Source of the DNA: Streptomyces sp. NBC_01723 | Lineage (GTDB): Bacteria; Actinomycetota; Actinomycetes; Streptomycetales; Streptomycetaceae | NCBI RefSeq assembly: GCF_036246005.1 | Contig: NZ_CP109171.1 | Location: 4,080,001-4,144,000, forward strand | DNA length: 64,000 nt | Direction: 5' to 3' | Shown here: piece after piece, positions 50,700-59,602 of the stretch | Numbering within the stretch: the first letter of the stretch is position 1 | Layout: each line of letters begins with the position of its first letter | The notes under the pieces: generated by a model | Seen by the model: the letters and a program-made list of their open reading frames with translations, nothing else | Told to the model about the DNA's origin: nothing | Database searches by the model: none | Translations under genes and position numbers: made by a program

Positions 50700-52121
50700 G
50701 TGACGACGATGACGGACAGCTCCGTGCGTGAGTTCAAGATGCCCGACGTGGGTGAGGGGCTCACCGAGGCCGAGATCCTCAAGTGGTACGTACAGCCCGG
50801 TGACACGGTCACCGACGGGCAGGTGGTGTGCGAGGTCGAGACGGCCAAGGCCGCCGTCGAGCTGCCCATCCCCTACGACGGCGTGGTCCGCGAGCTGCAC
50901 TTCCCCGAGGGCACCACCGTCGACGTGGGCACGTCGATCATCGCGGTCGCCGTGGGCGGCGCGGCGGCCGAGGCCCCCGTACAGGAGGCGGCCCCGGCCG
51001 CGGCCGAGGAGGCGCCGGCCGACGCGGAGGAGAAGAAGCCGGAGGGCCGCCAGCCGGTCCTGGTCGGGTACGGGGTCTCCACCTCCGCGACCCGCCGCCG
51101 CCCCCGCAAGGGCGCCCAGCCCCCGGACGACCGGCAGGCCCCGGCGGCGGCCGCGATCCAGGCCGAGATGAACGGCCACGGCAACGGCCACGCGCCGGCC
51201 GTCGCGCCGGTCCCCGGCGAGCGCCCGCTGGCCAAGCCGCCGGTGCGCAAGCTGGCCAAGGACCTCGGTGTCGACCTGACGACCGTCGTGCCCTCCGGCC
51301 CGGACGGCATCATCACCCGCGAGGACGTGCACGCGGCCGTCGCACCGGCCCGGCCGGAGCCGCAGGCGGCCCCCGCGGCGGCCGCCCCGGCACCGGTGGC
51401 GCCGGCGTCGCACGACACCGCGCGCGAGACCCGGATCCCGGTCAAGGGTGTCCGCAAGGCGACGGCGGCGGCGATGGTCGGCTCGGCGTTCACCGCGCCG
51501 CACGTCACCGAGTTCGTGACGGTCGACGTGACGCGCACGATGAAGCTGGTCGAGGAGCTGAAGCAGGACAAGGAGTACGCGGGCCTGCGCGTGAACCCGC
51601 TCCTCCTGATCGCCAAGGCCCTGCTGGTCGCGATCAAGCGCAACCCGGACGTCAACGCCTCCTGGGACGAGGCGGCGCAGGAGATCGTGGTCAAGCACTA
51701 CGTCAACCTGGGCATCGCCGCCGCGACCCCGCGGGGCCTGATCGTCCCGAACATCAAGGACGCCCACGCCCAGACGCTCCCGCAGCTGGCGGGGTCCCTG
51801 GGCGAGCTGGTGTCGACGGCGAGGGAGGGCAGGACCAGCCCCGGCGCCATGCAGGGCGGCACGGTGACCATCACCAACGTCGGCGTCTTCGGCGTCGACA
51901 CGGGCACACCGATCCTCAACCCCGGCGAGTCCGCGATCCTCGCGGTCGGCGCGATCAAGCTCCAGCCGTGGGTGCACAAGGGCAAGGTGAAGCCGCGTCA
52001 GGTGACCACCCTGGCCCTGAGCTTCGACCACCGTCTGGTCGACGGCGAACTGGGCTCCAAGGTCCTCGCCGACGTGGCGGCGGTCCTGGAGCAGCCGAAG
52101 CGGTTGATCAGCTGGGCGTAG
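50700..52121 (+). CDS. bkdC1: Dihydrolipoamide acyltransferase (E2) of the second BCDH complex
   Basis: A 473-aa E2. One lipoyl domain (about 9-85) with Lys50 (VETAKAAVELP); Ala/Pro/Glu linker; subunit-binding domain near 175-215 (PPVRKLAKDLGVDLTTV); second linker; catalytic domain about 240-470 with the active-site SFDHRLVDG. The GTG at 50700 has GGAGG 5 bases upstream; the ATG at 50709 is three codons later and also possible. A perfect 14-bp hairpin follows the stop codon. Confidence 0.93.
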   Translation: MTTMTDSSVREFKMPDVGEGLTEAEILKWYVQPGDTVTDGQVVCEVETAKAAVELPIPYDGVVRELHFPEGTTVDVGTSIIAVAVGGAAAEAPVQEAAPAAAEEAPADAEEKKPEGRQPVLVGYGVSTSATRRRPRKGAQPPDDRQAPAAAAIQAEMNGHGNGHAPAVAPVPGERPLAKPPVRKLAKDLGVDLTTVVPSGPDGIITREDVHAAVAPARPEPQAAPAAAAPAPVAPASHDTARETRIPVKGVRKATAAAMVGSAFTAPHVTEFVTVDVTRTMKLVEELKQDKEYAGLRVNPLLLIAKALLVAIKRNPDVNASWDEAAQEIVVKHYVNLGIAAATPRGLIVPNIKDAHAQTLPQLAGSLGELVSTAREGRTSPGAMQGGTVTITNVGVFGVDTGTPILNPGESAILAVGAIKLQPWVHKGKVKPRQVTTLALSFDHRLVDGELGSKVLADVAAVLEQPKRLISWA

Positions 52122-52132
52122 CCGGACGAACA

Positions 52133-52165
52133 GGGCCGCGCGTCCCCGCCCGGGACGCGCGGCCC
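52133..52165. terminator. Terminator between bkdC1 and dac
   Basis: Perfect 14-bp arms (52133-52146 and 52152-52165) with a 5-nt loop, between convergent genes. Confidence 0.85.
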
Positions 52166-52172
52166 GGTCCGG

Positions 52173-53114
52173 TCAGAGCTTGCCGAAGCCGTAGTTCATG
52201 AGCTTGGTGGCGTCGGTCGCGCGCTGGTTGGACGACGTGGACGTCAGGACCGTGCCGATGACGGTCTTGCCCTTCCGGGTCGCCGCGAAGACCAGGCAGT
52301 ACTTGGCCTCCGGGCCCGAGCCCGTCTTCACGCCGATCGCGCCGCTGTAACTGCTCAGCAGCGTGTTGGTGTTGGTCCAGGCCGCCATGGTGCGGGTGCC
52401 GCCCGTCTTGGTGACCGTCTTCGCCGTGTACTTCTTGGTCTTGACGATCGTGCGGAAGGTCGAGCTCTTCATCGCGTTGCTCGCGAGCTTCGTCAGGTCG
52501 CGCGGCGTGGAGTAGTTCTTGCCGTTGCCGATGCCGTCGAACGAGTCGAAGTGCGTGTTCTTCAGGCCGAGGCTCTTGGCGGTGGAGTTCATCTTGCCGA
52601 TGAACGACTTCACCCGGGCCGCCCGCGTGCTGCCCGAGCCGAACTTGTCGGCCAGCGCGTACGCCGCGTCGCAGCCGGACGGCAGCATCAGCCCGTAGAG
52701 CAGCTGCCGGACCGTCACCTTGTCGCCGACGATCAGACGGGCGGAGGAGGCGTTCTTCGACACGATGTAGTCGCTGTACGCCATCTGGATCGTGACCTTG
52801 GCGTCCAGGTTCAGATTCGGCTGCGCGAGCACGACCTTGGCGGTCATGATCTTGGTCGTGGAGCCGGTGGAGCGCTTGGTGTCGGCGGCCTTGGTGTACA
52901 GCGAGGCGCCGTTGGCGTCGTTCATCACGAAGCCGCCCTTGGCGGCGATCGACGGCGCCGGGGCGGCGACGGTGCGCACGCGGTGGGCCTTCCACTCGGG
53001 CTCGGCGGCCTGAGCGGGTGCGGAGGCGAGGACGCCGGTCGCGAGGACGACGCCGCCGGTCAGCGTGACGGCGGCGGCTCTGCGGGTGCGGCTGCCCAGA
53101 ATGCTGTTTATCAA
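52173..53114 (-). CDS. D-alanyl-D-alanine carboxypeptidase/transpeptidase, Streptomyces K15 type
   Basis: A 313-aa exported serine DD-peptidase (family S11). Signal peptide to about residue 36 (SAPAQA). Motifs: S85-T-T-K88, S146-G-C148 and K263-T-G265. The SGC variant of the usual SxN motif is that of the Streptomyces K15 DD-transpeptidase, which also matches in length of the mature part. It trims or cross-links peptidoglycan stem peptides. The start is TTG (53112-53114); no ATG or GTG fits before the signal peptide, and no strong ribosome site is seen. Divergent from the GntR gene. Confidence 0.92.
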   Translation of the reverse strand: MINSILGSRTRRAAAVTLTGGVVLATGVLASAPAQAAEPEWKAHRVRTVAAPAPSIAAKGGFVMNDANGASLYTKAADTKRSTGSTTKIMTAKVVLAQPNLNLDAKVTIQMAYSDYIVSKNASSARLIVGDKVTVRQLLYGLMLPSGCDAAYALADKFGSGSTRAARVKSFIGKMNSTAKSLGLKNTHFDSFDGIGNGKNYSTPRDLTKLASNAMKSSTFRTIVKTKKYTAKTVTKTGGTRTMAAWTNTNTLLSSYSGAIGVKTGSGPEAKYCLVFAATRKGKTVIGTVLTSTSSNQRATDATKLMNYGFGKL

Positions 53115-53320
53115 GTCAAATACCCCGATTGTGGTGAATTCCCCAGAGGCGCGGCCGTGTTGTGGTCAGTGCGGATGGGGCCGCACCTGTGCGACTCGTG
53201 AATAGCACGGAAGGTTGCCCTGCGGCAGGGGTGGGATGAGGGATCCCCCTGATAGGTGACCGGGAGTCCGCATACTGGACCGGCCCCGTCTTGCGTCCCT
53301 GTTGTATCTATCCTGTCGGC

Positions 53321-53971
53321 ATGACCACGGCAGTGAAGCAACCCCCCGCGGCGGACCGCGTCTACACCCACGTCAAGCAGGGTGTCCTGGAGCGCCACTA
53401 CGAGGGCGGGACGCTGCTCACCGAGGGCGAACTGGCCGAGGCCGTGGGCGTCTCCCGCACGCCGGTGCGCGAGGCCCTGCTCCGGCTGGAGGCCGAGGGC
53501 CTGATCCGGCTCTACCCGAAGAAGGGCGCCCTGGTCCTGCCCGTGTCCGCCCAGGAGATCGCGGACGTGGTGGAGACCCGGCTGCTGGTCGAGGAGCACG
53601 CGGCCAGGAAGGCCGTACCCGCGCCGCCCGGCCTCGTCGAACGGCTGGAGGAACTCCTCGCCCGGCAGAAGGAGCAGGCCGCCGCCGGGGACTTCGTCGC
53701 CGCCTCCGTCACCGACCGCTGCTTCCACGCCGAGATCGTCCGCAGCGGCGGCAACGAGATCCTCTCCCGCCTCTACGACCAGCTCCGCGACCGCCAGCTG
53801 CGCATGGGCGTCGCCGTCATGTACTCGCATCCCGACCGGATCGCCAAGACCCTCACCGAGCACGAGGAGATCCTCGACGCGCTGCGTGCGGGGGACGCGG
53901 AGGCGGCGGTCGGCGTCGTCGGCCGCCACGTGGGCTGGTTCTCGAACCTGGCGCGGGGGGAGGTCCGATGA
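53321..53971 (+). CDS. GntR family (FadR/FCD type) transcriptional regulator
   Basis: A 216-aa regulator: winged helix-turn-helix at about 10-72 (LLTEGELAEAVGVSRTPVREALLRLEAEGL) and a C-terminal FCD effector domain with helix VTDRCFHAEIVRSGGNEIL and a later HEEILDALRAGDAE, whose Asp/His residues usually bind a metal and a carboxylate ligand. The ATG at 53321 is preferred over an upstream in-frame GTG-type extension, since the family starts shortly before the DNA-binding helix. It overlaps the MFS gene (ATGA), and so probably regulates that transporter and itself. Confidence 0.92.
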   Translation: MTTAVKQPPAADRVYTHVKQGVLERHYEGGTLLTEGELAEAVGVSRTPVREALLRLEAEGLIRLYPKKGALVLPVSAQEIADVVETRLLVEEHAARKAVPAPPGLVERLEELLARQKEQAAAGDFVAASVTDRCFHAEIVRSGGNEILSRLYDQLRDRQLRMGVAVMYSHPDRIAKTLTEHEEILDALRAGDAEAAVGVVGRHVGWFSNLARGEVR

Positions 53972-55278
53972 GCACGGCCGCCTCGGCCGGGCCCGGCCTG
54001 CCCGGCGATCCGCCGGGCGGCCGGCGTGCGATGGCCGTCTGGGGCATCGGCGTCGCCGTCTACTTCGTCGCCGTCATCTTCCGTACGTCGCTGGGGGTCG
54101 CGGGTCTCGACGCCGCCGACCGGTTCCACGTCAACGCCTCGGCGCTGTCCACCTTCTCCATCCTCCAGCTGCTGGTCTACGCCGGTATGCAGATACCCGT
54201 CGGCCTGCTGGTCGACCGGCTCGGCACCAAGCGGGTGCTGGGCATCGGCGTGGTGCTGTTCACGGCCGGGCAGCTCGGCTTCGCCTTCTCACCGTCGTAC
54301 GGGACGGCGCTCGCCTCGCGGGCGCTGCTGGGCTGCGGCGACGCGATGACCTTCATCAGCGTGCTGCGGCTGGGCACCCGCTGGTTCCCCGCCCGCCGGG
54401 GGCCGATGGTCGCCCAGCTCGCCGGCCTCGTCGGCATGGCGGGCAACCTGGTCTCCACCCTCGTCCTCGCCCGGCTGCTGCACGGCGTCGGCTGGACGGC
54501 CGCGTTCGCGGGCAGCGCGCTCGCCGGTGTGGTGGTCTTCGTCCTGCTGCTGCTCTTCCTGAAGGACCACCCCGAGGGCCACGAGCCGGAGCCGATGCCG
54601 CATCAGGGGGCCGCGTACGTACGGCGGCAGATCGCGCTGTCCTGGCGGGAGCCGGGGACGAGGCTGGGGCTGTGGGTGCACTTCACCACCCAGTTCCCGG
54701 CGATGGTCTTCCTGCTGCTGTGGGGCATGCCGTTCCTGGTCGAGGCGCAGGGGCTGTCCCAGGCCACGGCCGGCACGCTGCTCACCCTCGTCGTGCTGTC
54801 CAACATGACCGTCGGCCTGGTCTACGGCCAGATCATCGCCCGGCACCACGCGGCGCGGCTGCCGCTGGCGCTCGGCACGGTGGGTGCGACGTCGGTCCTG
54901 TGGGCGGTGACGCTGGCCTACCCGGCCGACCACGCGCCGATGTGGCTGCTGGTCGTGCTGTGCACGGTGCTCGGGGCGTGCGGGCCGGCGTCGATGATCG
55001 GCTTCGACTTCGCGCGTCCGGCGAATCCGCCGGAGCGGCAGGGGACGGCGTCCGGGATCACGAACATGGGGGGTTTCGTGGCGTCGATGACCACGTTGTT
55101 CGCGGTGGGGGTGCTGCTGGATGCGACGGGGGACGACTATGCCGTCGCGTTCTCTTCCGTCTTCGTGTTGCAGGCGCTCGGGATCACGCAGATTCTTCGG
55201 CTGCGGAAGCGGGCGGCTCGGAGGGAGAGCGAGCGGTTGGTCGCGAGTCGGGTGGAGACGGTGCACGTTCCCGCGTAG
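53968..55278 (+). CDS. MFS transporter
   Basis: A 436-aa major facilitator with 12 predicted helices. The MFS signature VDRLGTKRVLGIG (loop 2-3) and GCGDAMTFISVLRLG, LVGMAGNLVSTLVLARLL are seen, and the central loop (about 205-225) is charged. Sequence type is near NNP/OPA-like transporters with organic-acid or nitrate-like substrates, but the substrate cannot be named. Start overlaps the GntR stop (ATGA). The last ~90 bases have noticeably lower G+C and more T than the rest of the gene. Confidence 0.9.
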   Translation: MSTAASAGPGLPGDPPGGRRAMAVWGIGVAVYFVAVIFRTSLGVAGLDAADRFHVNASALSTFSILQLLVYAGMQIPVGLLVDRLGTKRVLGIGVVLFTAGQLGFAFSPSYGTALASRALLGCGDAMTFISVLRLGTRWFPARRGPMVAQLAGLVGMAGNLVSTLVLARLLHGVGWTAAFAGSALAGVVVFVLLLLFLKDHPEGHEPEPMPHQGAAYVRRQIALSWREPGTRLGLWVHFTTQFPAMVFLLLWGMPFLVEAQGLSQATAGTLLTLVVLSNMTVGLVYGQIIARHHAARLPLALGTVGATSVLWAVTLAYPADHAPMWLLVVLCTVLGACGPASMIGFDFARPANPPERQGTASGITNMGGFVASMTTLFAVGVLLDATGDDYAVAFSSVFVLQALGITQILRLRKRAARRESERLVASRVETVHVPA

Positions 55279-55302
55279 GTCCCCCGGCGCGTGCGGGGGC
55301 GG

Positions 55303-55348
55303 GGGTGGGTTCGCACCCCGGCGTGACGGGGTGCCGCCGCGCCCACCC
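55303..55348. terminator. Convergent terminator hairpin
   Basis: Two nested stems: 7 bp (55313-55319 / 55328-55334) and 7 bp (55303-55309 / 55342-55348), between convergent genes. Confidence 0.6.
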
Positions 55349-55378
55349 GTTCCGCCCCAGCGGCACGACTGCCCGCAG

Positions 55379-56203
55379 CTACGCGGTAACGGTGAAGTGG
55401 CGCAGGATCGCGTCCGTCAGGTCCGGGTCGCCCTCCGTCTTGATGCGGTCCGCCGACGCCTGGAGGCTCACGCGGCCGCAGGCCAGGCGGAAGTACGTCT
55501 CCCAGTCCATGGTCAGCGTCGCCGCGGGGCCGAGCGCGGGCGCCGTCTCCAGCGTGCCGCGGCCCTGGATGTCGACGCGGATGGTGCGCAGGAACTCGAC
55601 CGGGCCGTGCACGTCGAAGACGACGGCGGAGCTGCGCGGCGCGTCCGCGCGTTCGGCGACGACGGCCGGCAGCTCGTCGAGCAGCACGTCACGGGCGACG
55701 TGCGCGCCCGGGGAGTCGAGGTTGCCGGGGCGGCCGAGGGCGGTGCGCAGGTCCTGCTCGTGCGCCCACACGGCGAAGGCGTGCCGGCGCATCGCCTCCT
55801 CCAGGGTCAGCTCGGTGGAGAGCGGGCCGCGCACCTTCGTACCCGGGTCCCGCGACTCGTTCCGCAGCTGGCGGTTGCGCCGGATGATCATGTACTCCAG
55901 CTCGGAGGTCATCTCGGGGGCCGTGTGGTGGCGGCGGACGTCGACCTGCATCTCCGTGTAGCGCTGGTGGTCGTTGGTGACGTGGAAGAGGTCGCGCGGC
56001 AGGGTGTGGATGGGGCGGGGGTCGCCGAGCATCTCGGAGTCCAGGCCCAGGACGTGGGAGACGACGTCCCGCACCGACCAGCCCGGGCAGGGGGTACGGC
56101 GGTTCCACTCTGCTTCCGCAAGCGGCTGGACCAGCTCGGATATCGCCTCGATGGAGTGAGTCCAGGCGTCGGCGTAGGGCTGGAGGGTGGGATGCAGACT
56201 CAC
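55379..56203 (-). CDS. Maleylpyruvate isomerase-like mycothiol-dependent (DinB-like) protein
   Basis: A 274-aa protein with the MDMPI N-terminal domain (about 10-160), a four-helix DinB-like bundle that binds a divalent metal: RRTPCPGWSVRDVVSHVLGLD (His50) and FAVWAHEQDLRTALG carry the probable ligands. The C-terminal part (about 190-270) is the sterol-carrier-like MDMPI C domain. Such proteins use mycothiol as thiol cofactor; the physiological substrate here is unknown. The GTG at 56203 has a GAGGGG-type site. Confidence 0.87.
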   Translation of the reverse strand: MSLHPTLQPYADAWTHSIEAISELVQPLAEAEWNRRTPCPGWSVRDVVSHVLGLDSEMLGDPRPIHTLPRDLFHVTNDHQRYTEMQVDVRRHHTAPEMTSELEYMIIRRNRQLRNESRDPGTKVRGPLSTELTLEEAMRRHAFAVWAHEQDLRTALGRPGNLDSPGAHVARDVLLDELPAVVAERADAPRSSAVVFDVHGPVEFLRTIRVDIQGRGTLETAPALGPAATLTMDWETYFRLACGRVSLQASADRIKTEGDPDLTDAILRHFTVTA

Positions 56204-56382
56204 GGAACGGGACCCCTCGGCGGTCGGTACACGGGCGGGCGGTGGCGGCGGTGCCAGGCGGTGGTTGCGGTCGGCGGGCGTCTTGGGACGTTAAGTTACG
56301 CTGCTGTGCGGCACCCCGGCAGTGCTTTCGTGTGACGATCGTAGGCCCGTGTGGACGGCTCGAACGCCAGGACGGTGGTAGT

Positions 56383-57180
56383 GTGCGCGCCTCTTTGATT
56401 CAAATCGCTGTGAATGAGGACGAAACGCCCGAAGCGCGTCGAGTGCGCGCGGCGGCTCTGGTTCGGGAGCAGGCGGGCGCCGATCTCGTGGTGCTGCCGG
56501 AGCTGTGGACCACCGGGGCGTTCGCCTTCGACGACTTCGAGGCGCGGGCCGAGCCGCTGACCGGCCCCACGCACGAGGCGATGGCCAAGGCGGCGAGCGA
56601 CACGGGCGTGTGGCTGCACGCGGGTTCGGTCCCCGAGCGGGGCCCGGACGGAGTGCTGTACAACACCTCGCTCGTCTTCTCCCCCTCCGGCGACCTGGCC
56701 GCCTCCTACCGCAAGATCCACCGCTTCGGCTTCGACAAGGGCGAGGCCGTGCTGATGGGCGCGGGGCGCGAGCCGGTGACGGTCCGTCTGCCGGAGACCA
56801 GCCTCGGGCTGGCGACCTGCTACGACCTGCGCTTCCCCGAACTCTTCCGCTCGCTCGTCGACGCCGGGGCCGAGACGCTCGTGATCCCGGCGGGCTGGCC
56901 GGAGCGCCGCCGGGCCCACTGGACGCTCCTCGCCCAGGCACGGGCGGTGGAGAACCAGGCGTTCGTCCTCGCCTGCGGAACGGCCGGGACGCACGCCGGA
57001 GTTCCGCAGGCCGGTCACTCGATCGTGGTCGACCCCTGGGGCGAGGTGCTGGCGGAGGCCGGGGCCGGCGAGGAGGTCCTCACGGTGGAGTTCGACCCGG
57101 CGAAGGTGGCGACGACCCGGGAGCAGTTCCCGGCCCTGAAGGACCGCGTGATGGGGGCGGCGGCCCCGCACCCGCGGTAG
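56383..57180 (+). CDS. Carbon-nitrogen hydrolase (nitrilase family, Nit2-like)
   Basis: A 265-aa amidase-type enzyme with the Glu-Lys-Cys triad: Glu40 (VVLPELW), Lys111 (SYRKIHRFG) and Cys146 (LATCYDLRFPE). The pattern is closest to omega-amidase/Nit2 and related small-amide hydrolases. The GTG at 56383 is used since residues match the family start (VRASLIQIAV); a longer frame upstream has no resemblance. AGGA lies 10 bases before. It ends 31 bp from the convergent LURP-one gene. Confidence 0.9.
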   Translation: MRASLIQIAVNEDETPEARRVRAAALVREQAGADLVVLPELWTTGAFAFDDFEARAEPLTGPTHEAMAKAASDTGVWLHAGSVPERGPDGVLYNTSLVFSPSGDLAASYRKIHRFGFDKGEAVLMGAGREPVTVRLPETSLGLATCYDLRFPELFRSLVDAGAETLVIPAGWPERRRAHWTLLAQARAVENQAFVLACGTAGTHAGVPQAGHSIVVDPWGEVLAEAGAGEEVLTVEFDPAKVATTREQFPALKDRVMGAAAPHPR

Positions 57181-57211
57181 CCGCCGCCCTTTCCCCGGCC
57201 GGCCCGCTCGT

Positions 57212-57721
57212 TCAGTCGTCCTCGCCGTCGTCCTTCTCCCGCTCCTTCTCCGCCAGGTGGATCACGCACACGGTCAGCGCGATCAGCAGCGCCGGGTCCG
57301 CGTCGTCCCGTACGACGTCCACGCCGTAGGTGTCCCGGAGGGTCAGCCGGCGGCGGGAGATGACGGCCAGCAGTTCGCCGTCGTACTCGACGGCGAACTC
57401 CCGGTCGAGGATCTTGCCACTGACGTCCAGCTCGGTGCCGTCGGCCAGGGCGACGCGGTAGTGGTTGCGCAGCAGGGAGAGACGTTTCCGCTTGATCCGC
57501 GCCAGGGGTTCGCCGGCCCGCTCGATCACCATGGTGTCGCGCAGGGCGAGCATCTTCTGGTGGATGTCGATGAGCACGCGTCCCTGGGCGTCCTTCAGCT
57601 CCCAGGTGTCCCGCAGCCGCATCGCCTTGCCGTCGACGAGGTACACCTTGTTGCCGGAGTCGTCCTCGATCCAGTAGTCGTCACCGATGCCGAGGAGCCG
57701 GTCGTACACGAGGAATCTCAT
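57212..57721 (-). CDS. LURP-one-related family protein
   Basis: A 169-aa protein with the tubby-like LURP-one fold (DUF567): repeated beta units such as FLVYDRLLGIGDDYWIEDD, VYLVDGKAMRLRDTW and the YGVDVVRDDADPALLIALTVCVIHL end, where the final hydrophobic helix runs through the barrel. Bacterial members resemble phospholipid scramblases; function unknown. The ATG at 57719-57721 has GGGGAAG upstream. The tail is charged (KEREKDDGEDD). Confidence 0.88.
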   Translation of the reverse strand: MRFLVYDRLLGIGDDYWIEDDSGNKVYLVDGKAMRLRDTWELKDAQGRVLIDIHQKMLALRDTMVIERAGEPLARIKRKRLSLLRNHYRVALADGTELDVSGKILDREFAVEYDGELLAVISRRRLTLRDTYGVDVVRDDADPALLIALTVCVIHLAEKEREKDDGEDD

Positions 57722-57806
57722 GTCCGGACCGCTTCCCCGCCGGGCGCCGCGGAACGCGGCCGGTAGGCCGACAGGATGAGTACGCCCGCGCGCGGTGTGC
57801 GACCGG

Positions 57807-58055
57807 TCAGGCGCCGTAGCCGTTGCTGTAGCCGTCACGCGGCTGGTGGGAGCGGTCCTCGACGACCTGGGTCGTCGGCGGCACCATGACGCGCCTGCGC
57901 CGGGCGATGCTGCTGAACGTCGCGACTCCGATCAGGCCGACCACCATGAAGATGACCCCGACCAGGTCGAGGTTGACGCCCTGCATGTCCCAGTCGGTCG
58001 CGAACGTGAGGATGGCTCCCACGGCGATGAGGATGATGCACCCGCCGAGGCCCAT
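57807..58055 (-). CDS. DUF6458 family small membrane protein
   Basis: An 82-aa protein with two hydrophobic helices (about 4-20 and 30-50) joined by a short DWDMQGVNLDL loop, followed by an Arg-rich segment and a polar tail ending GYSNGYGA. The opening MGLGGCIILIAVGAIL is typical of the DUF6458 family of actinobacteria, function unknown. GGGAGG precedes the ATG at 58055 by 8 bases. Confidence 0.85.
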   Translation of the reverse strand: MGLGGCIILIAVGAILTFATDWDMQGVNLDLVGVIFMVVGLIGVATFSSIARRRRVMVPPTTQVVEDRSHQPRDGYSNGYGA

Positions 58056-58176
58056 GAGTGTCGCCTCCCTGTAGAGCCGGTCGGATCCGGGTTTCCGGTC
58101 GATCCGGTTCCGTTCGGGTACCCCGGGTGTCAACCCGCATGCCGTGGAACGCCGTTCCGGGTTTTCGCGACAGGGC

Positions 58177-59475
58177 CTACGGGCGGAGGAACGCCACCAG
58201 CGCGTTGGCCAGCAGGTGCGGGTCGTCGGCGCCGCACAACTCCCGGGCGCTGTGCATCGACAGGATCGCCACGCCGATGTCCACGGTGCTGATGCCGTGC
58301 CGTGCCGCGGTGATCGGGCCGATGGTGGTGCCGCACGGCATGGAGTTGTTGGAGACGAAGGTCTGGAAGGGGACGTCCGCCTTCTCGCAGGCGGCGGCGA
58401 AGACCGCGCGGCCCGAACCGTCGGTGGCGTAGCGGTTGTTGACGTTCACCTTGAGGAGGGGGCCGCCGTTGACGCGCGGGTGGTGCGTCGGGTCGTGCCG
58501 CTCCGCGTAGTTGGGGTGGACGGCGTGGCCCGTGTCGGACGACAGGCAGACGGTGCCGGCGAAGGCGCGCGCCCGGTCCTCGTACGAGCCGCCGCGCGCG
58601 AACACCGAGCGCTCCAGGACGCTGCCGAGCAGCGGGCCGTCGGCGCCGGTGTCCGACTGGGAGCCGGTCTCCTCGTGGTCGAAGGCGGCGAGTACGGGGA
58701 TGCAGGAGAGGTCGGACCCCGAGGCGGCGGCCGCGATCAGGGCGGCCGTTCCGGCGTGCACCGACAGGAGGTTGTCCATGCGCGGCCCGGCCACCAGCTC
58801 GTTGTCACGGCCCAGGTAGGCGGGGGCCTCCACGGAGTGGGTCATCAGGTCCCAGCCGGTGACGTCCCCGCGGGTCAGACCCGTCTCCTCCTCCAGGAAG
58901 GCGATCAGGTCGCCGTCGTGGACGGAGTCGCCGAGGCCCCAGACGGGCTGGAGGTGGCGCTGCTTGTCGAGCTTGAGGCCCTCCGCGGACACGTTGCGGT
59001 CCATGTGGATGGCGAGCTGCGGAACGCGCAGCAGCGGGCGGTCGATGTTGACCAGCCGGGTGGAGCCGTCGCGCAGCGAGAGCCGGCCGGCCAGGCCCAG
59101 GTCGCGGTCGAGCCAGGAGTTCATCAGGGGACCGCCGTAGACCTCCACGGCGACCTGGCGCCAGCCGTGCGCCCCGCTGTCCGGGCGCGGCTTGACGCGC
59201 AGGTTGGGGGAGTCGGTGTGCGCGCCGACGATGCGGAAGGGGGTGTGGGGCTCGGCGCCCTCCGGCACGTACCAGGCCACGAGCGCGCCGCCGCGCAGCA
59301 CGTACCTGCCGCCGGAGGCCCCCTCCCACGCGTCCGTCTCGGCGACCTGCCGGAATCCGGCCTTCTCCAGCCGCTCGGCGGCGGTCGCCACCGCGTGGTA
59401 CGGCGTCGGGCTGGCCGCCAGGAAGGACATCAGGTCGTCGGTGTGGCCGCGGTCGAAGCGGGACGGTGCGCTCAT
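58177..59475 (-). CDS. M18 family aminopeptidase
   Basis: A 432-aa zinc aminopeptidase of family M18 (aspartyl aminopeptidase type). Metal ligands are seen in GAHTDSPNLRVKPRP, GPRMDNLLSV, FDHEETGSQS and SSDTGHAVHPNYAE, and the final His in ILSMHSARELCG. Removes N-terminal acidic or neutral residues from peptides. The ATG at 59473-59475 is clear. A strong hairpin upstream separates it from the acyl-CoA dehydrogenase gene. Confidence 0.94.
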   Translation of the reverse strand: MSAPSRFDRGHTDDLMSFLAASPTPYHAVATAAERLEKAGFRQVAETDAWEGASGGRYVLRGGALVAWYVPEGAEPHTPFRIVGAHTDSPNLRVKPRPDSGAHGWRQVAVEVYGGPLMNSWLDRDLGLAGRLSLRDGSTRLVNIDRPLLRVPQLAIHMDRNVSAEGLKLDKQRHLQPVWGLGDSVHDGDLIAFLEEETGLTRGDVTGWDLMTHSVEAPAYLGRDNELVAGPRMDNLLSVHAGTAALIAAAASGSDLSCIPVLAAFDHEETGSQSDTGADGPLLGSVLERSVFARGGSYEDRARAFAGTVCLSSDTGHAVHPNYAERHDPTHHPRVNGGPLLKVNVNNRYATDGSGRAVFAAACEKADVPFQTFVSNNSMPCGTTIGPITAARHGISTVDIGVAILSMHSARELCGADDPHLLANALVAFLRP

Positions 59476-59495
59476 GGGTTCACCTTAACGACGTA

Positions 59496-59533
59496 CGAGG
59501 GCCCGCTCCCGGTCTGCCGGGAGCGGGCCCTCG
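59496..59533. terminator. Terminator between acyl-CoA dehydrogenase and aminopeptidase genes
   Basis: Perfect 17-bp stem (59496-59512 and 59517-59533) with TCTG loop, in the 127-bp gap. It serves the acyl-CoA dehydrogenase transcript on the minus strand. Confidence 0.9.
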
Positions 59534-59602
59534 TGAGGGTGTGTGGGGAGTGTGGAGACCGGACTCCCCGGTACCGGTCGGACCGGGGAGGCGGCCCCGT
59601 GC

